Assembly: GCA_017591395.1 (NCBI GenBank)
Contig: WEDG01002553.1
Location: 248,001 to 312,000 of the forward strand
Direction: 5' to 3'
Length of the DNA stretch: 64,000 nucleotides
Source of the DNA: Schistocephalus solidus
Taxonomy: Eukaryota > Platyhelminthes > Cestoda > Diphyllobothriidea > Diphyllobothriidae
Shown here one piece after another: positions 33,291 to 42,790 of this stretch (positions within the stretch are counted from its first letter, which is position 1; every line of letters starts with the position of its first letter). The notes beneath the pieces were generated by a model. It did not search any database, had not been told where the DNA came from, and saw only the letters and a program-made list of their open reading frames with translations. Both the position numbers and the translations under genes were made by a program.

Positions 33291-33659
33291 TTGTTCCGCA
33301 TAAAGCTGCATAAGTTGTTGTTGTTCTTTAAAAATTAAAATACTCCAGGCTTTTCTATTTCGTGAACCCCATTTTTCCGTTAGTAGTTTATAGCGGAGGA
33401 CGGTAACATATTTTCCCTCTCTTTTTTCCCTAAATCTGATATAACAATAAGGAAAGTCACTGATCTTATTCTTTGAATGCCCATAGCGAACCTGTGGGTT
33501 CTTTGACAAAGAGCAAGGGATGAATTTGACCCTGAATGGTAGCACTACCTTTGGAGAATAAAAGATGCAACCATCATAGTCGGACATCATGATCGGCCTG
33601 GTAAGCTGATCTTTATACTTATTCATAAACGTTTTCAGACACCTAGAGTATGTGACCAC
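33261..33659 (-). CDS. Unrecognised 132-codon open frame
   Basis: An uninterrupted minus-strand frame, rich in Lys, Arg, Tyr and Phe, starting at an ATG at 33659 and ending at 33261, just inside a family-B tail. I recognise no domain. It lies between the B tail and the 3' end of A3, without splice sites that tie it to a gene. It may be chance, a piece of an unidentified element, or an exon. Length alone is weak support. Confidence 0.2.
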   Translation of the reverse strand: MVTYSRCLKTFMNKYKDQLTRPIMMSDYDGCIFYSPKVVLPFRVKFIPCSLSKNPQVRYGHSKNKISDFPYCYIRFREKREGKYVTVLRYKLLTEKWGSRNRKAWSILIFKEQQQLMQLYAEQIFNSFQSIY

Positions 33660-34358
33660 AATTCAAAAATATCAGGATGGTCGCCGTTGTTCCAAAGTGT
33701 GAACAAATACTTTCAGTTATTTATTTATTTATTTTTTATTGCCAGTTTACAGGTTTGGTAAAAAAATGTACCATAGAGAGTCAAGCTGACAGTGAGAAAA
33801 ACTCCTGATCGTTGTTTCAAGTGTTTTTCAGGAGAAAAAAACTGTAGCTTATTGTGTGGTGAAGAACTTTTCCATTCAATGTTATGGACGTGGTATTCTG
33901 CACCAGCAGGTATGTCGGCGAACGGCCGTTCGCTGTCCACCTCAGCATGACGTCCGGCACAGGATTCAGAGTCCATTAATGACATCAGAACGGAAGATAG
34001 TTTCCAAAGAGTCAGCACCAAATATTTTTTGAAGGTTTCCTGAATGTAGAAAACTAGTGACAGCTCTCATTAAACAGGGATAGCCTTGCTGAATTTTGAT
34101 ACTTCTGAGTAGCTTATTCCAGATTGCTTTAGCGTTTACCGAAAAAACTGTAGGTATCTTACGGTGCGTGCCACAGGAAGAAAGTAAAATACATCTCGAT
34201 AACTGGTGCGTCGAGAGTGGTCGAGCTGCCTCAGAGATGCAAGGAGATTAGAGGTACAACTGGTTAAACGTTTTAGCAGTAAAAAAGTCCCTTATGTAAT
34301 CTGCGAAGCCACAACGGTCAAGGCTCATAAGCTTACAGCGTTGTTGGTAGTACAGATT

Positions 34359-35640
34359 TCAGTGTTCTGAATAGAAAACTCTTTTTATAAAGACGTGCTG
34401 GACTGATTCTATCTTCTTTCGTTCACTAGCGTGCAGAAGGCTAAATAGAAACGAGCAGTATTCCAGACCAGGCCTGATATACATGTTATAGAGGCTGATT
34501 TTTATATGGACGGTTTTAAAATTTCTGAGAATAAACACAGTAGTTTGGTGTGATTTCGAGACAATCAAAGCACAGTGCTCTGACAGATTAAGCCTACTAG
34601 AATATGATATGCCCAGATCCTTTATAACTCTGGATAAATTTTGGTCATGACCATCTTTGCTAGAGTGGGGCTGATGGTTGTCGCCAATAACCATAACGAA
34701 GCACTTGTGCCAAGAAAGCAAAAGGTGCCATGTGCGACACCACTAAGCGAAGGCCTGAAGATCATTTTTAAGGGCTCAAGCAAAATGTTGCGTTCTACCG
34801 GTTTATCTCGATAGGCATTTTTTAAGTCGTCAGCTTACATAAATGGCCTACCATACTGTAAACAAACCGAAACATCTTTGACAAAAAGGCAAAATAGAAG
34901 AGAGCCGAGCACGCTACCCTGAAAAACACCGCTCCTCACATGCGTGGGGTTGGAGATAACATCAGAAATTTTAACCCGTTGTGCGCGAGCATTCAAATAA
35001 GAAGATATTAAGTTCAGAAGCTTGTTACCTATGCTGAAGGAGGCAAGTTTCAGCAGGAGGAGATCATGGTCAACACGATCAAAAGCCTTCATGAAATCGA
35101 ATTAACGGTGTAAATAGCAAAACCGTTGTCTCTAGATTGTTCCACATGATCAGAGTAAGAGAGCCGGCAGGTGTCAAAAGACCTTTTTACGAAAATCCCA
35201 TGCTGAGCCGCATTAAGTAGGTTATTCTCTGTAAGGTATCGCATCATCTTGTCCATGATCAAGGTCTCTAAGATCTTCGAGACTGCTGGCAAGTCGTTAA
35301 ATGACTTAGGTAGGCCATGTTTGGGTTTTGGCAGTATGTACGATTCCTTCCATAAAAAAGGAAGGTTTCGCTTTCAAGAGCAAGATTAAATATCTTATAC
35401 AGAAGGGACGGTAATATATCGTTTGCCTCCGCCTTTATAACGCTGACCGGGACGCCATCTGGTCCAGCACTGTAAGATTGACGAAAACGCCGAGTGGCTA
35501 CGGTCACGTCCCAGAGGTTGAAAGTTATGGTTTCGAGGACGTTACCGGTCCAAACTTGGATGTTCGGAAAGGGAGAGACAGTATATTCACTAAACGTTCT
35601 AGACAAGAAAGCATTGAAGCTATCAGCTGTCAACTTAGTG
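34359..35640 (-). pseudogene. A3 reverse transcriptase and C-terminus
   Basis: Blocks are TVATRRFRQSYSAGPDGVPV (about 35500), SKILETLIMDKMMRYLTENN and QHGIFVKRSFDTCRLSYSD (35280-35160), KAFDRVDHDLLLLKLASF (35090-35035), RSGVFQGSVLGSLLFCLFVK (about 34940) and FM, stop, ADDLKNAYRD (34826-34840), where the Tyr of YADD is a TAA. Then comes MVIGDNHQPHSSKDGHDQNL, and SLYNMYIRPGLEYCSFLFSL with ERKKIESVQHVFIKRVFYS. It retains a segment after MVIGD that is deleted in A4. At least four frame breaks are visible. Confidence 0.8.
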
Positions 35641-36039
35641 TCAGCTATAGGGTTTCCTTAAGCGTTTTGAAGTATGGGGTGCTGCGTTTTTCTCTGCGCT
35701 TTTACTGTGCACGAAAAGAGCTTCGCAATATTTAACGTAGGGTTTCCGGCATAGTTAACCTCATCAGCTAGTTGTTTTTCGTCAGACAGCCTCTTAGCCT
35801 CTTCAAAGATTTGTTAAATCAAGGGCAGGATGGAAGTGTCGTTTTGTAGACGAAAAGGACAGGGGAGTCTATGCAGTTTACGGCGGAATGATAATGGGAG
35901 GTAGACTTCATCCTTGACATTAATTATTTTCTTACAGGGAACAAAACGAGAAATGATTGGACCTAGAACTTGGTACAAAGTATTAGTACAAACATTCAAA
36001 TCCCCCATATTTTTTGATCTGAAATCACGGAAAAAACTA

Positions 36040-36784
36040 TATTTTTTGGAAAACGTTTCATTAGCCTTTAGTTCTAGTGTAGAAAGAACTATAGCATGGG
36101 CAGCACTCCATATTAAATCTTAAGGTGACACTGACAATGTCTGACAACCTCTGCAGAAAATAAGATCAAGTATGTTTGATCCTCGGGTGGGAAAATTAAC
36201 TACCTGATCCCACATGCCTATATCTATGACCTCAAGTAGGTTTTAGATCTTTGCAGGACCGGAAGGTGGAAACCAATGAATTTCAGGAAGATTGAAGTCA
36301 CCTGCAATCAAGCAGTACTTCAGATTTATTTCAGCTGCGGCGTGAAATGCATGCGAGACACAAAGATCGTAATCCTCGCTGGCATTGGTTGGGCGAAAGA
36401 CACTACCAACGAGTTAAAGGTAGGTTTCTTTTAGGACTACTCGGAGCCAACAGCTCTTTTCTACCGCGGTAAATTGGCAAAAGTACAATGGCAAAATGTA
36501 AGTGGTTGCCTAACATAGATACAGCTTCCTCCGCCACGGCCCTCGTGTCGATCCTTCCGAATGTAAGCGTAGCCTAGAATAGAGAGTTCAGAGTCGGATA
36601 CACAGGGTGTTGCCCATGTCTCTGTAACTATTACAATATCGGGGCGGTTGATGAAAACCAGAGTCTGGAACAAAGGCATCTTACAAAGCAGAGATCTGGC
36701 ATTTAGGGTGATTATCTCAAGTGGGCACGTTTTCCGTTTCTGAAGCGTGATAGTTAGGCAGTTTAAGTGACTGCCTCCGGCCAA
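36040..36784 (-). pseudogene. A3 endonuclease
   Basis: 36784-36461 reads LNARSLLCKMPLFQTLVFIN, RPDIVIVTETWATPCVSDSE, GYAYIRKDRHEGRGGGSCIY, with catalytic Asn and Glu boxes intact. Further down in broken frames are AGDFNLPEIHWFP (about 36300), TRGSNILDLIFCRG (36190-36140) and a damaged SDH region (about 36090). It closely parallels A4. Confidence 0.8.
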
Positions 36785-36806
36785 AGAAATGCTCTTTTCA
36801 CTTGAA

Positions 36807-37800
36807 CTATAAGTTTATCCCGAAATTTTGAGATTTGCCTCGCCATTGGTTCTTCGTGTTTCCAGTTCCTTTAATAATTGTCGCATTTTCATTCGCTCTT
36901 TCAGCCCGTATTCCGGTTAAAAAAAACTTTAGAGTGCGGACCCCGTAGGGTTGGTTTTCTCTGTAGCAGGGGCTGTGCCTGTGCTTCGTTTTCCAAGATG
37001 ATTTTACGAGTTCTTGGTCGAGGATTTGAATCGGGTGTTGACAGAGACTTTCATTTCTATATGCCTTGAGAATTTGATTGGACTCGCCGTCCGTTAGCAA
37101 CGCTTTTGCTTACAGTTGAAGGAGTTCCGAGTCATGTTTTACTCGCTTTTTCGGAATTACTGACGCTGACTCAGGAACACCCTTTATGATAACATTATGT
37201 TTTAGACTCAATCAAATGCCCATTTGCAACTGAAGTCCTTCAACGATGTTAGTACATGTTATCAGTTCACTTGGTCCATTAGGTCCAGACGAACTGGGCG
37301 TTGGGCAGGCTGGAGACAAATCCATGTACAACTTGTTCTTCTTAGACCTTTTCCTCTTTGGCTTTACAAACTCACTAACCTCTTCAACATCGCATGCTGG
37401 TGCAACGTCCAGCAGCAATGCAGCGCTAGGTTGTAAGGCCAGATTACTGCTAATGCTATCTGAGCTTAGCGATTATGGTGCGAAGCAATGACTAGATGCA
37501 ACACCCTTTCAAACTAGCGAACCATCCTCAGGTTTACTGAGGTCGGTAAACGCGATGGCTTTTTTGCTAGTAATAGGTAAGCTTGAAGAGATTATACATG
37601 CATACGAATTTTGCTTTGCGTTAGGCTTTTTACGGACAGGAGCTTTTTAAACAGGTGGGCAAGAAAAAGATTTTTTACGTTACCTATTTCTTGCTTTAGA
37701 TTGTCTACCTCCTGCTCCATCCCTAAACATTTCTGTAGTAGGCTGAAACAACCATACAAGATTCATCTTCGTAAGCTAAATTAACTGACTTTACTTAAAT
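36807..37800 (-). pseudogene. A3 ORF1
   Basis: It begins near 37795 with NLAYEDESCMVV (the second Cys of the GC pair is lost). MLLDVAPACDVEEVSEFVKP and KRKRSKKNKLYMDLSPACPT follow at 37418-37330, then a broken GVPESASV-type core near 37160 and LTDGESNQILKAYR at 37100-37060. It matches A4 ORF1 block by block but is interrupted by more frameshifts. Confidence 0.7.
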
Positions 37801-38059
37801 TTTTGCCCATTTAGCGGAAGGTGAACAATTAGCAGAAAAACGATAGTTGAACTACTTTGTGCTAGTCTATTAATTCACTGACCAAAATCCCCTGCCAATA
37901 TGGCCGAATGGTTAGATACGTCGATAAACGGTCCTACGCCATTTTGCAGTGCATGTGCGAAACTAGGTCATGGAAGAATTTTTCGTGGCAATACTCTTAA
38001 GGTACCCGCGTTTTGCATACTTATGGGGATACAAAACAAATGCAATTGATGTAAGAATC

Positions 38060-38183
38060 ACCACAAAATAAACAGAGAATCATTTAGCATATTCAACAAT
38101 AAGAATATGAAAATATAAGGACTCAGCCTTTGGTTTGAGTCCCTTCCGCGATTGAAAGCAAATGCAGGGAGCACAGAGCCGGT
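38060..38183 (-). repeat. Inverted-repeat arm, 5' end of A3
   Basis: Reverse-complement match to 38390-38510 over about 120 bp. It includes the perfect core CAATCGCGGAAGGGACTC and AAACCAAAGGCTGAGTCC. It corresponds to the 5' terminus of family A, so the palindrome is made by two head-to-head LINE 5' ends. Confidence 0.9.
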
Positions 38184-38389
38184 GTTAGTTTAAGAAATCC
38201 TGGCGCGTTGTTTGAAATTGGTTTCGAATTTCAAGAACCTCGAGCCTACGAGTTTTTAGTCTCTACCTCAGTGTAGAAGACACGGTGTTGGAAAATCTAT
38301 TAAAGAATTGTCTTTTTATTCCTCTGAGTTTGTAAATTGCAACTTGGACCCTCGATCTTTGCTGCTTTCTGAAACTCACGCCGGCTGTG
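38184..38389 (+). repeat. Spacer between A3 and A4; repeat S copy 1
   Basis: 206 bp between the two LINE 5' ends. Parts of it (TTGTTTGAAATTGGTTTC near 38201, and CTCGATCTTTGCTG near 38352) recur in inverted orientation at 42590-42790, beyond A4's 3' end. It is therefore a copy of a separate low-copy repeat, called S here. It would be the shared upstream region of both LINEs. Confidence 0.7.
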
Positions 38390-38511
38390 TGATCTCTGCA
38401 TCTGCTCTCAATCGCGGAAGGGACTCAAACCAAAGGCTGAGTCCTTATATTTTCAAATTCTTATTGTTGAAAACTCAGCTGACTCTCTGTTAATTTTGTG
38501 GCAATTATAAC

Positions 38512-39570
38512 ATGCAAAACTCAAGTTCCATAAGTTTATTGTCACAAAAAATTGGTCCACGACCAAGCTGCTTGGGACCGTCTCTCCGCGCCTCTACCCA
38601 CTCGGCCATATTGGCAGGGGATCTTGTTAAGCAAGTTAATGGACAAGCAGAAAACCATTTTAACCATCGTTATTCTGCTATTTGTTCACCTCCCGCTAAA
38701 CGGGGTAAAAGTTCAGTAAGCTTAACTAATGTAGCTTACGAAGATGAAACATGTATGGGGTGTTTCAGCCCTTAGCAGAAATTCTCAGGGATGGAGCAGG
38801 AAATAAGGAATCTAAGACACGAAAAAGAAAACTTTAAAAATTTATATCTTGCCCAACTGCAAAAAAAGCTCCTGTTCGTAATAAACCTACAACAAAGCAA
38901 ACTTCGTATTCATTTATAGCTTCTTCAAGCTTACATAAAAGTCACATTAAACATATCGCGACCGGTAAACCAGAGGAAATTTCGCTACTTCCGAAGGGAG
39001 CCCCATCTAGTCCTTGCGCCACTCTACCGGTACTTAGTTCGGGTAGCATCAGCACTAATCTGGCTTTACCGCCCATCGCTACATCACTGGTAGACGTTGC
39101 ACCAACATACGATGTTTAAGAGGTTGGCGAGTTTGTAAAGCCAAAGAAGTAAAGGTCTTAGAAGAACAAGTCATGCAGAGACTTGGCTCTAGCCTGCCCA
39201 ACATCCGGCTCATCTGGACCTATCAGGCAAAGTGAGCTGGTTACCAGTACTCACTCAGCTGAAAGATCTGAGTTACAAACGGGCCCTCAATTGAGTCGAA
39301 AACAGAATGTAGTCATTAAAGGTGTCCCGGAGTCAGCTTCAATTATTCCAAAGGAGCGAGTTAAACATGACTTGGAACTCCTTCAATTGTATGCAAAAAC
39401 GCTGCTGACGGACGGCGAGTCCATTCATATTCTCAAGGCATATAGAATAGGGAAGGCTCTGTCTACACCCGATTCAAATCCTTGACCAAGACCTCTTAAA
39501 ATCATCTTGGAAAACGAAGCGCAGGCACAGCTCCTGCTACAGAGAAAATCAACCCTGCGGGTCCGCATTC
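38512..39570 (+). pseudogene. A4 ORF1
   Basis: The likely start at 38512 gives MQNSSSISLLSQKIGPRP. It runs to NVAYEDETCMGC (38728-38763), where a stop follows at 38773. Readable coiled coil (GMEQEIRNLRHEKENFKNL) continues. After a Ser-rich spacer, 39183-39560 reads RKQNVVIKGVPESASIIPKE, HILKAYRIGKALSTPDSNP, a stop, then PRPLKIILENEAQAQLLLQR. The order of Cys motif, coiled coil and RRM-like core matches B1 and B3 ORF1, not A1 ORF1. Confidence 0.75.
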
Positions 39571-39576
39571 TGAAGT

Positions 39577-40480
39577 GTGTTTTCAACCGGAATATGTGTT
39601 GAAAGAGCGAATGAAAATGCGACAGCTAATAATAGAACTGAAAACACGAAAGACCAATGGCGAGGCGAATCTCAAAATAAGGGATGGACAGATAGTTCAA
39701 GTGAAAAGAGCATTTCTCTGGCCGAAGGCAGTCACCCTGACAGCCTAATTGTCCCGTTTCAGAAACCTAAAACGTGCCCGCTTAAACTATTCGTCCTCAA
39801 TGCCAGATCTCTGCTTAATAAGATGCCTTTGCTCCAGAATCTGGTTTTCATCCACCGCCCGGACATTTTAATAGTAACAGAGACATGGGCAACACCCTGT
39901 GTATCCGACTCTGAACTCTCTATTCTAGGCTACGCTTACATTCGGAAGGATCGACACGAGGGCCGTGGCGGAGGAAGCTGTATCTATGTTAGGCAACCAC
40001 TTACATTTTTGCCATTGTACTTTTGCCAATTTACCGCGGTAGAGAAGAGCTGTTGGCTCCGAGTAGTCCTAAAAGATACCTACCATTAACTCGTTGGTAG
40101 TGTCTTTCGCCCAACCAATGCCAGCGAGTATTACGATCTTTGTCTCTCGCTGGCATTTCACGCTGCAGCTGACTTAAATCTGAAATACTGCTTGATTGCA
40201 GGTGACTTCAATCTTCCTGAAGTTCACTGGTTTCCAACTTCCGGTCCTGCAAAGTTCGAAGACCTACTTGAGGCCATAGATATAGGCATGTGGGACCAGG
40301 TAGTTAATTTTCCCACCCGAGGATCAAACATACTAGATCTTATTTTTTGTAGAGGTTGTCAGCCATCGCAGTGTCACCTTTAGATCCACTTGGGAATTCT
40401 GATCATACTATAGTTCTTTTTACACTAGAACTAGAGGCTGCTGAAACGTTTTCCAAAAAATATAGCTTTTTCGTGATTTC
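39577..40480 (+). pseudogene. A4 endonuclease
   Basis: 39577-40089 (170 codons) includes VLNARSLLNKMPLLQNLVFI, RPDILIVTETWATPCVSDSE and RKDRHEGRGGGSCIYVRQ. 40192-40383 reads IAGDFNLPEVHWFPTSGPAK and TRGSNILDLIFCRGCQPSQC. LGNSDHTIVLFTLELE follows in another frame (about 40390-40440). All catalytic boxes of an AP-like endonuclease are present across three frames. Breaks lie at about 40085 and 40380. Confidence 0.8.
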
Positions 40481-40492
40481 AGATCAGCAAAT

Positions 40493-41648
40493 ATGAGGGA
40501 ATTGCTAACACACCTAAATTCCCACGACTGGACTAACTTCTTTGTATTTTCGGATGTGAATGTTTGTACTGATACTTTTTACAAAGTTCTAGGTCCACTC
40601 ATTTCTCGTTTTGTTCCCCGTAAGAAAATAATTAATGTCAAGGATGAAGTCTACCTCCCTTTATCATTCCGCCGTAGACTGCGTAGACTATCCCGTCGTT
40701 TTCAACTTCAAAACGACACCTCCATCCTGCCCGTGATCCAGAAAATCTTTGAAGAGAATAAGAGGCTGTCTGACCGTAGCCATTCGGCGTTTTCGTCAAT
40801 CTTACAGTCCAGGACCAGATTGCGTCCAAGTTAGCGTTCTAAAGGCGGATGCAAACGATATATTTCCGTCCCATCTGTATAAGATATTTAATCTTGCTCT
40901 TGAAAGTGAAACTTTCCCTACTTTATGGAAGGAATCGCACATACTGCCTATTCCGAAACACGGCCGACCTACGTCATTTGACGACTTTAGACCAATAAAT
41001 ACACTACCAGCAGTTTCGAAGATCTTCGAGTCCTTGATCAAAGAAAAGATTATGTGTCACCTAAGAGAAAATAACCTACTTAATGCGGCTCAGCACGGTT
41101 TTCTCGAAAAAAGGTCTTGTGACACTTGTCAGCTCTCTTTCTTTGATCATGTGCTACAATCTAGAGACAGCGATTTTGCAATTTACACCGTTTACTTCGA
41201 TTTGATGAAGGCTTTTGATCGTGTTGACCATGATCTCCTACTGCTGAAACTTGCCTCCTTCGGCAAAGGTAACAAGCTTCTGAACTTAATATATTCATAT
41301 TTGAATGCTCGCGCACAACGGGTTAAAATTTCCGATGTTATCTCCAACCCCACGCATGTGAGAAGCGGAGTTATTCAGCGCAGCGTGCTCGGCCCGCTTC
41401 TATTTTGCCTCTTTGTCAACGATGTTCCTGATTTTTTTCAGTATGTTAGGCCCTTTATGTACGCTGACGATTTAAAAGTTGCCTATCGATATAAACCGGT
41501 TGATCGCAACATCGTGCTTGAGCTCTTAAAAACGGATCTTCAGGCCTTTGCTCAGTGGTGTCGCACATGGCGCCTCTCACTTTCTTGGCAAAAGTGCTCC
41601 ATGATGGTTATTGGCGAAGTCTTAATCTGTCAGAGCACTGCACCCTGA
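40493..41648 (+). pseudogene. A4 linker and reverse transcriptase
   Basis: The linker (DVNVCTDTFYKVLGPLISRF, VPRKKIINVKDEVYLPLSFR) is cut at about 40774, where RLSD is joined directly to RSHSAFSSILQ in that frame. The RT frame picks up at 40749 and runs open to 41648: TVAIRRFRQSYSPGPDCVQV, DFRPINTLPAVSKIFESLIK, QHGFLEKRSCDTCQLSFFD, DLMKAFDRVDHDLLLLKLAS, RSGVIQRSVLGPLLFCLFVN and FMYADDLKVAYR with intact YADD at 41460-41471. The SGVPQGS loop is altered to SGVIQRS. A 95-bp deletion near 41615 throws the end out of frame. Confidence 0.85.
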
Positions 41649-42111
41649 TAGTCTCTAAAGCACGCCAAACTACTGGGTTTATTCTCAGAAATTTCAAAAC
41701 CGTCAAAATTAGAATTTGCCTCTATAAAATGTATGTCAGGCCTAGTCTGGAATATTGCTCATTTCTATTTAGTCTTCTGCACGCTAGTGAACAAAAGAAG
41801 ATAGAATCAGTCCAGCACTTCTTTACAAAAAGAGTTTTCTATTCAGATCACCGAAACCTGTCCTATCACCAACGCTGTGAGCTTACAAGCCTTGACCCGC
41901 TGTGGCTTCGCAGATTACAGAAGGGACTATTTGTACTGTTTAAACTACTAAACAGTCGTACATTTAACCCCCTTATATCTCTGAGGCACCTCGACCACTC
42001 TCCGCGCACCAGTCATCGAGATGTATTTTTATTTCTTACTTTGGCACGCACAGTTAGATACCGACAGTTTTTTTCGGTAAACGCTATAGCAATCTGGAAT
42101 AAGTTACCCTA
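41616..42111 (+). pseudogene. A4 ORF2 C-terminus
   Basis: Frame 41555-42111 reads SLNLSEHCTLIVSKARQTTG, RICLYKMYVRPSLEYCSFLF, EQKKIESVQHFFTKRVFYSD, LDPLWLRRLQKGLFVLFKLL, LDHSPRTSHRDVFLFLTLAR and ends FFSVNAIAIWNKLP. The IWNKLP end is the conserved tail of CR1-like ORF2 proteins. It would follow the RT directly if the 95-bp deletion were absent. Confidence 0.85.
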
Positions 42112-42589
42112 GAAGTATCAAAAATTCAGCAAAGCTATCCCTTGTTTACGCGAACTGTCACTAGTTTTCTACATTCAGGACACCTTCCAAAACTTTTGGG
42201 TGCTGACTCTGTTGAAGCTCTCTTCGGTTCGGATGGCGTTCGTGGACTCTGAATCCTGTGCCGGTCTTCATGCTGAGGGCAATATTACTGGCTCTGCAGA
42301 CCTCAATCGGCTTATTTCTCAGTCGACATCGTACAGCCGCTCGCCGACATACCTGCTGGTGCAGAATACCGGATCCGTAATACTAAATGGAGAGGTTCTT
42401 CACCAGGCACCTGTGTTAACGCGTCCCTGTCCAGAACTTTAATTACTCAATAAGCTGCAGTTTTTTCTCCTGAAAACACCTGAAACAACGATCAGGAGTT
42501 TTTTTCACTGTCAGCTTGACCCTCTACTGTATATTTTTGACCTTGCCTGTAAACTGGCAATAAATAAATAAAATTTTAATAAAATAAAA

Positions 42590-42790
42590 TCAGCAAAGAT
42601 CGAGGCTAGCAATTCCAGTTGAGGTCAATCCTGGGGCAGAGAAAAATCCTCAGCACTATAATTTTTGTTTTTTTGCACGCCTCAGAATCCTTACGTCCAA
42701 GCCGCAATTTACGAAACTCGTAGGCAAAAGGGACTTAAAACTTGAAACCAATTTCAAACGACGCGCAGTTTTAATACTTGATGCAGGCCG
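42590..42790 (-). repeat. Repeat S copy 2 (inverted relative to 38184-38389)
   Basis: The reverse complement matches the spacer between A3 and A4 at both ends (TTTGAAATTGGTTTC, CTACGAGTTT, AAATTGC-CTTGGAC, CTCGATCTTTGCTG) with diverged sequence between. It begins about 12 bp after the A4 tail. The pair therefore flanks A4 as inverted copies. Confidence 0.7.

Larger units (their letters stand above)
33717..38183 (-). mobile_element. Family-A LINE A3
   Basis: A near full-length minus-strand family-A LINE: 5' end near 38183, ORF1 (about 37800-36850), endonuclease (36784-36040), linker (36030-35640), RT (35633-34800), C-terminus (34721-34359), and a 3' UTR with the conserved stem-loop (CTCCTGA/TCAGGAG, 33809-33835) and CTGTAAACTGGCAATAAA tail. 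It is much closer to A4 than to A1, including in non-coding parts. Stops and frameshifts, including a stop in the YADD box, disable it. Confidence 0.85.
38390..42577 (+). mobile_element. Family-A LINE A4
   Basis: A plus-strand family-A LINE with a 5' UTR (38390-38511), ORF1 (38512-39570), endonuclease (39577-40480), linker (40493-40774), RT (40775-41615), C-terminus (41616-42111) and 3' UTR with stem-loop (42470-42502) and tail ending about 42577. Compared with A3 it has two internal deletions, about 290 bp at about 40774 and about 95 bp at about 41615. It keeps an intact YADD. Frame breaks elsewhere make it inactive. Confidence 0.85.
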
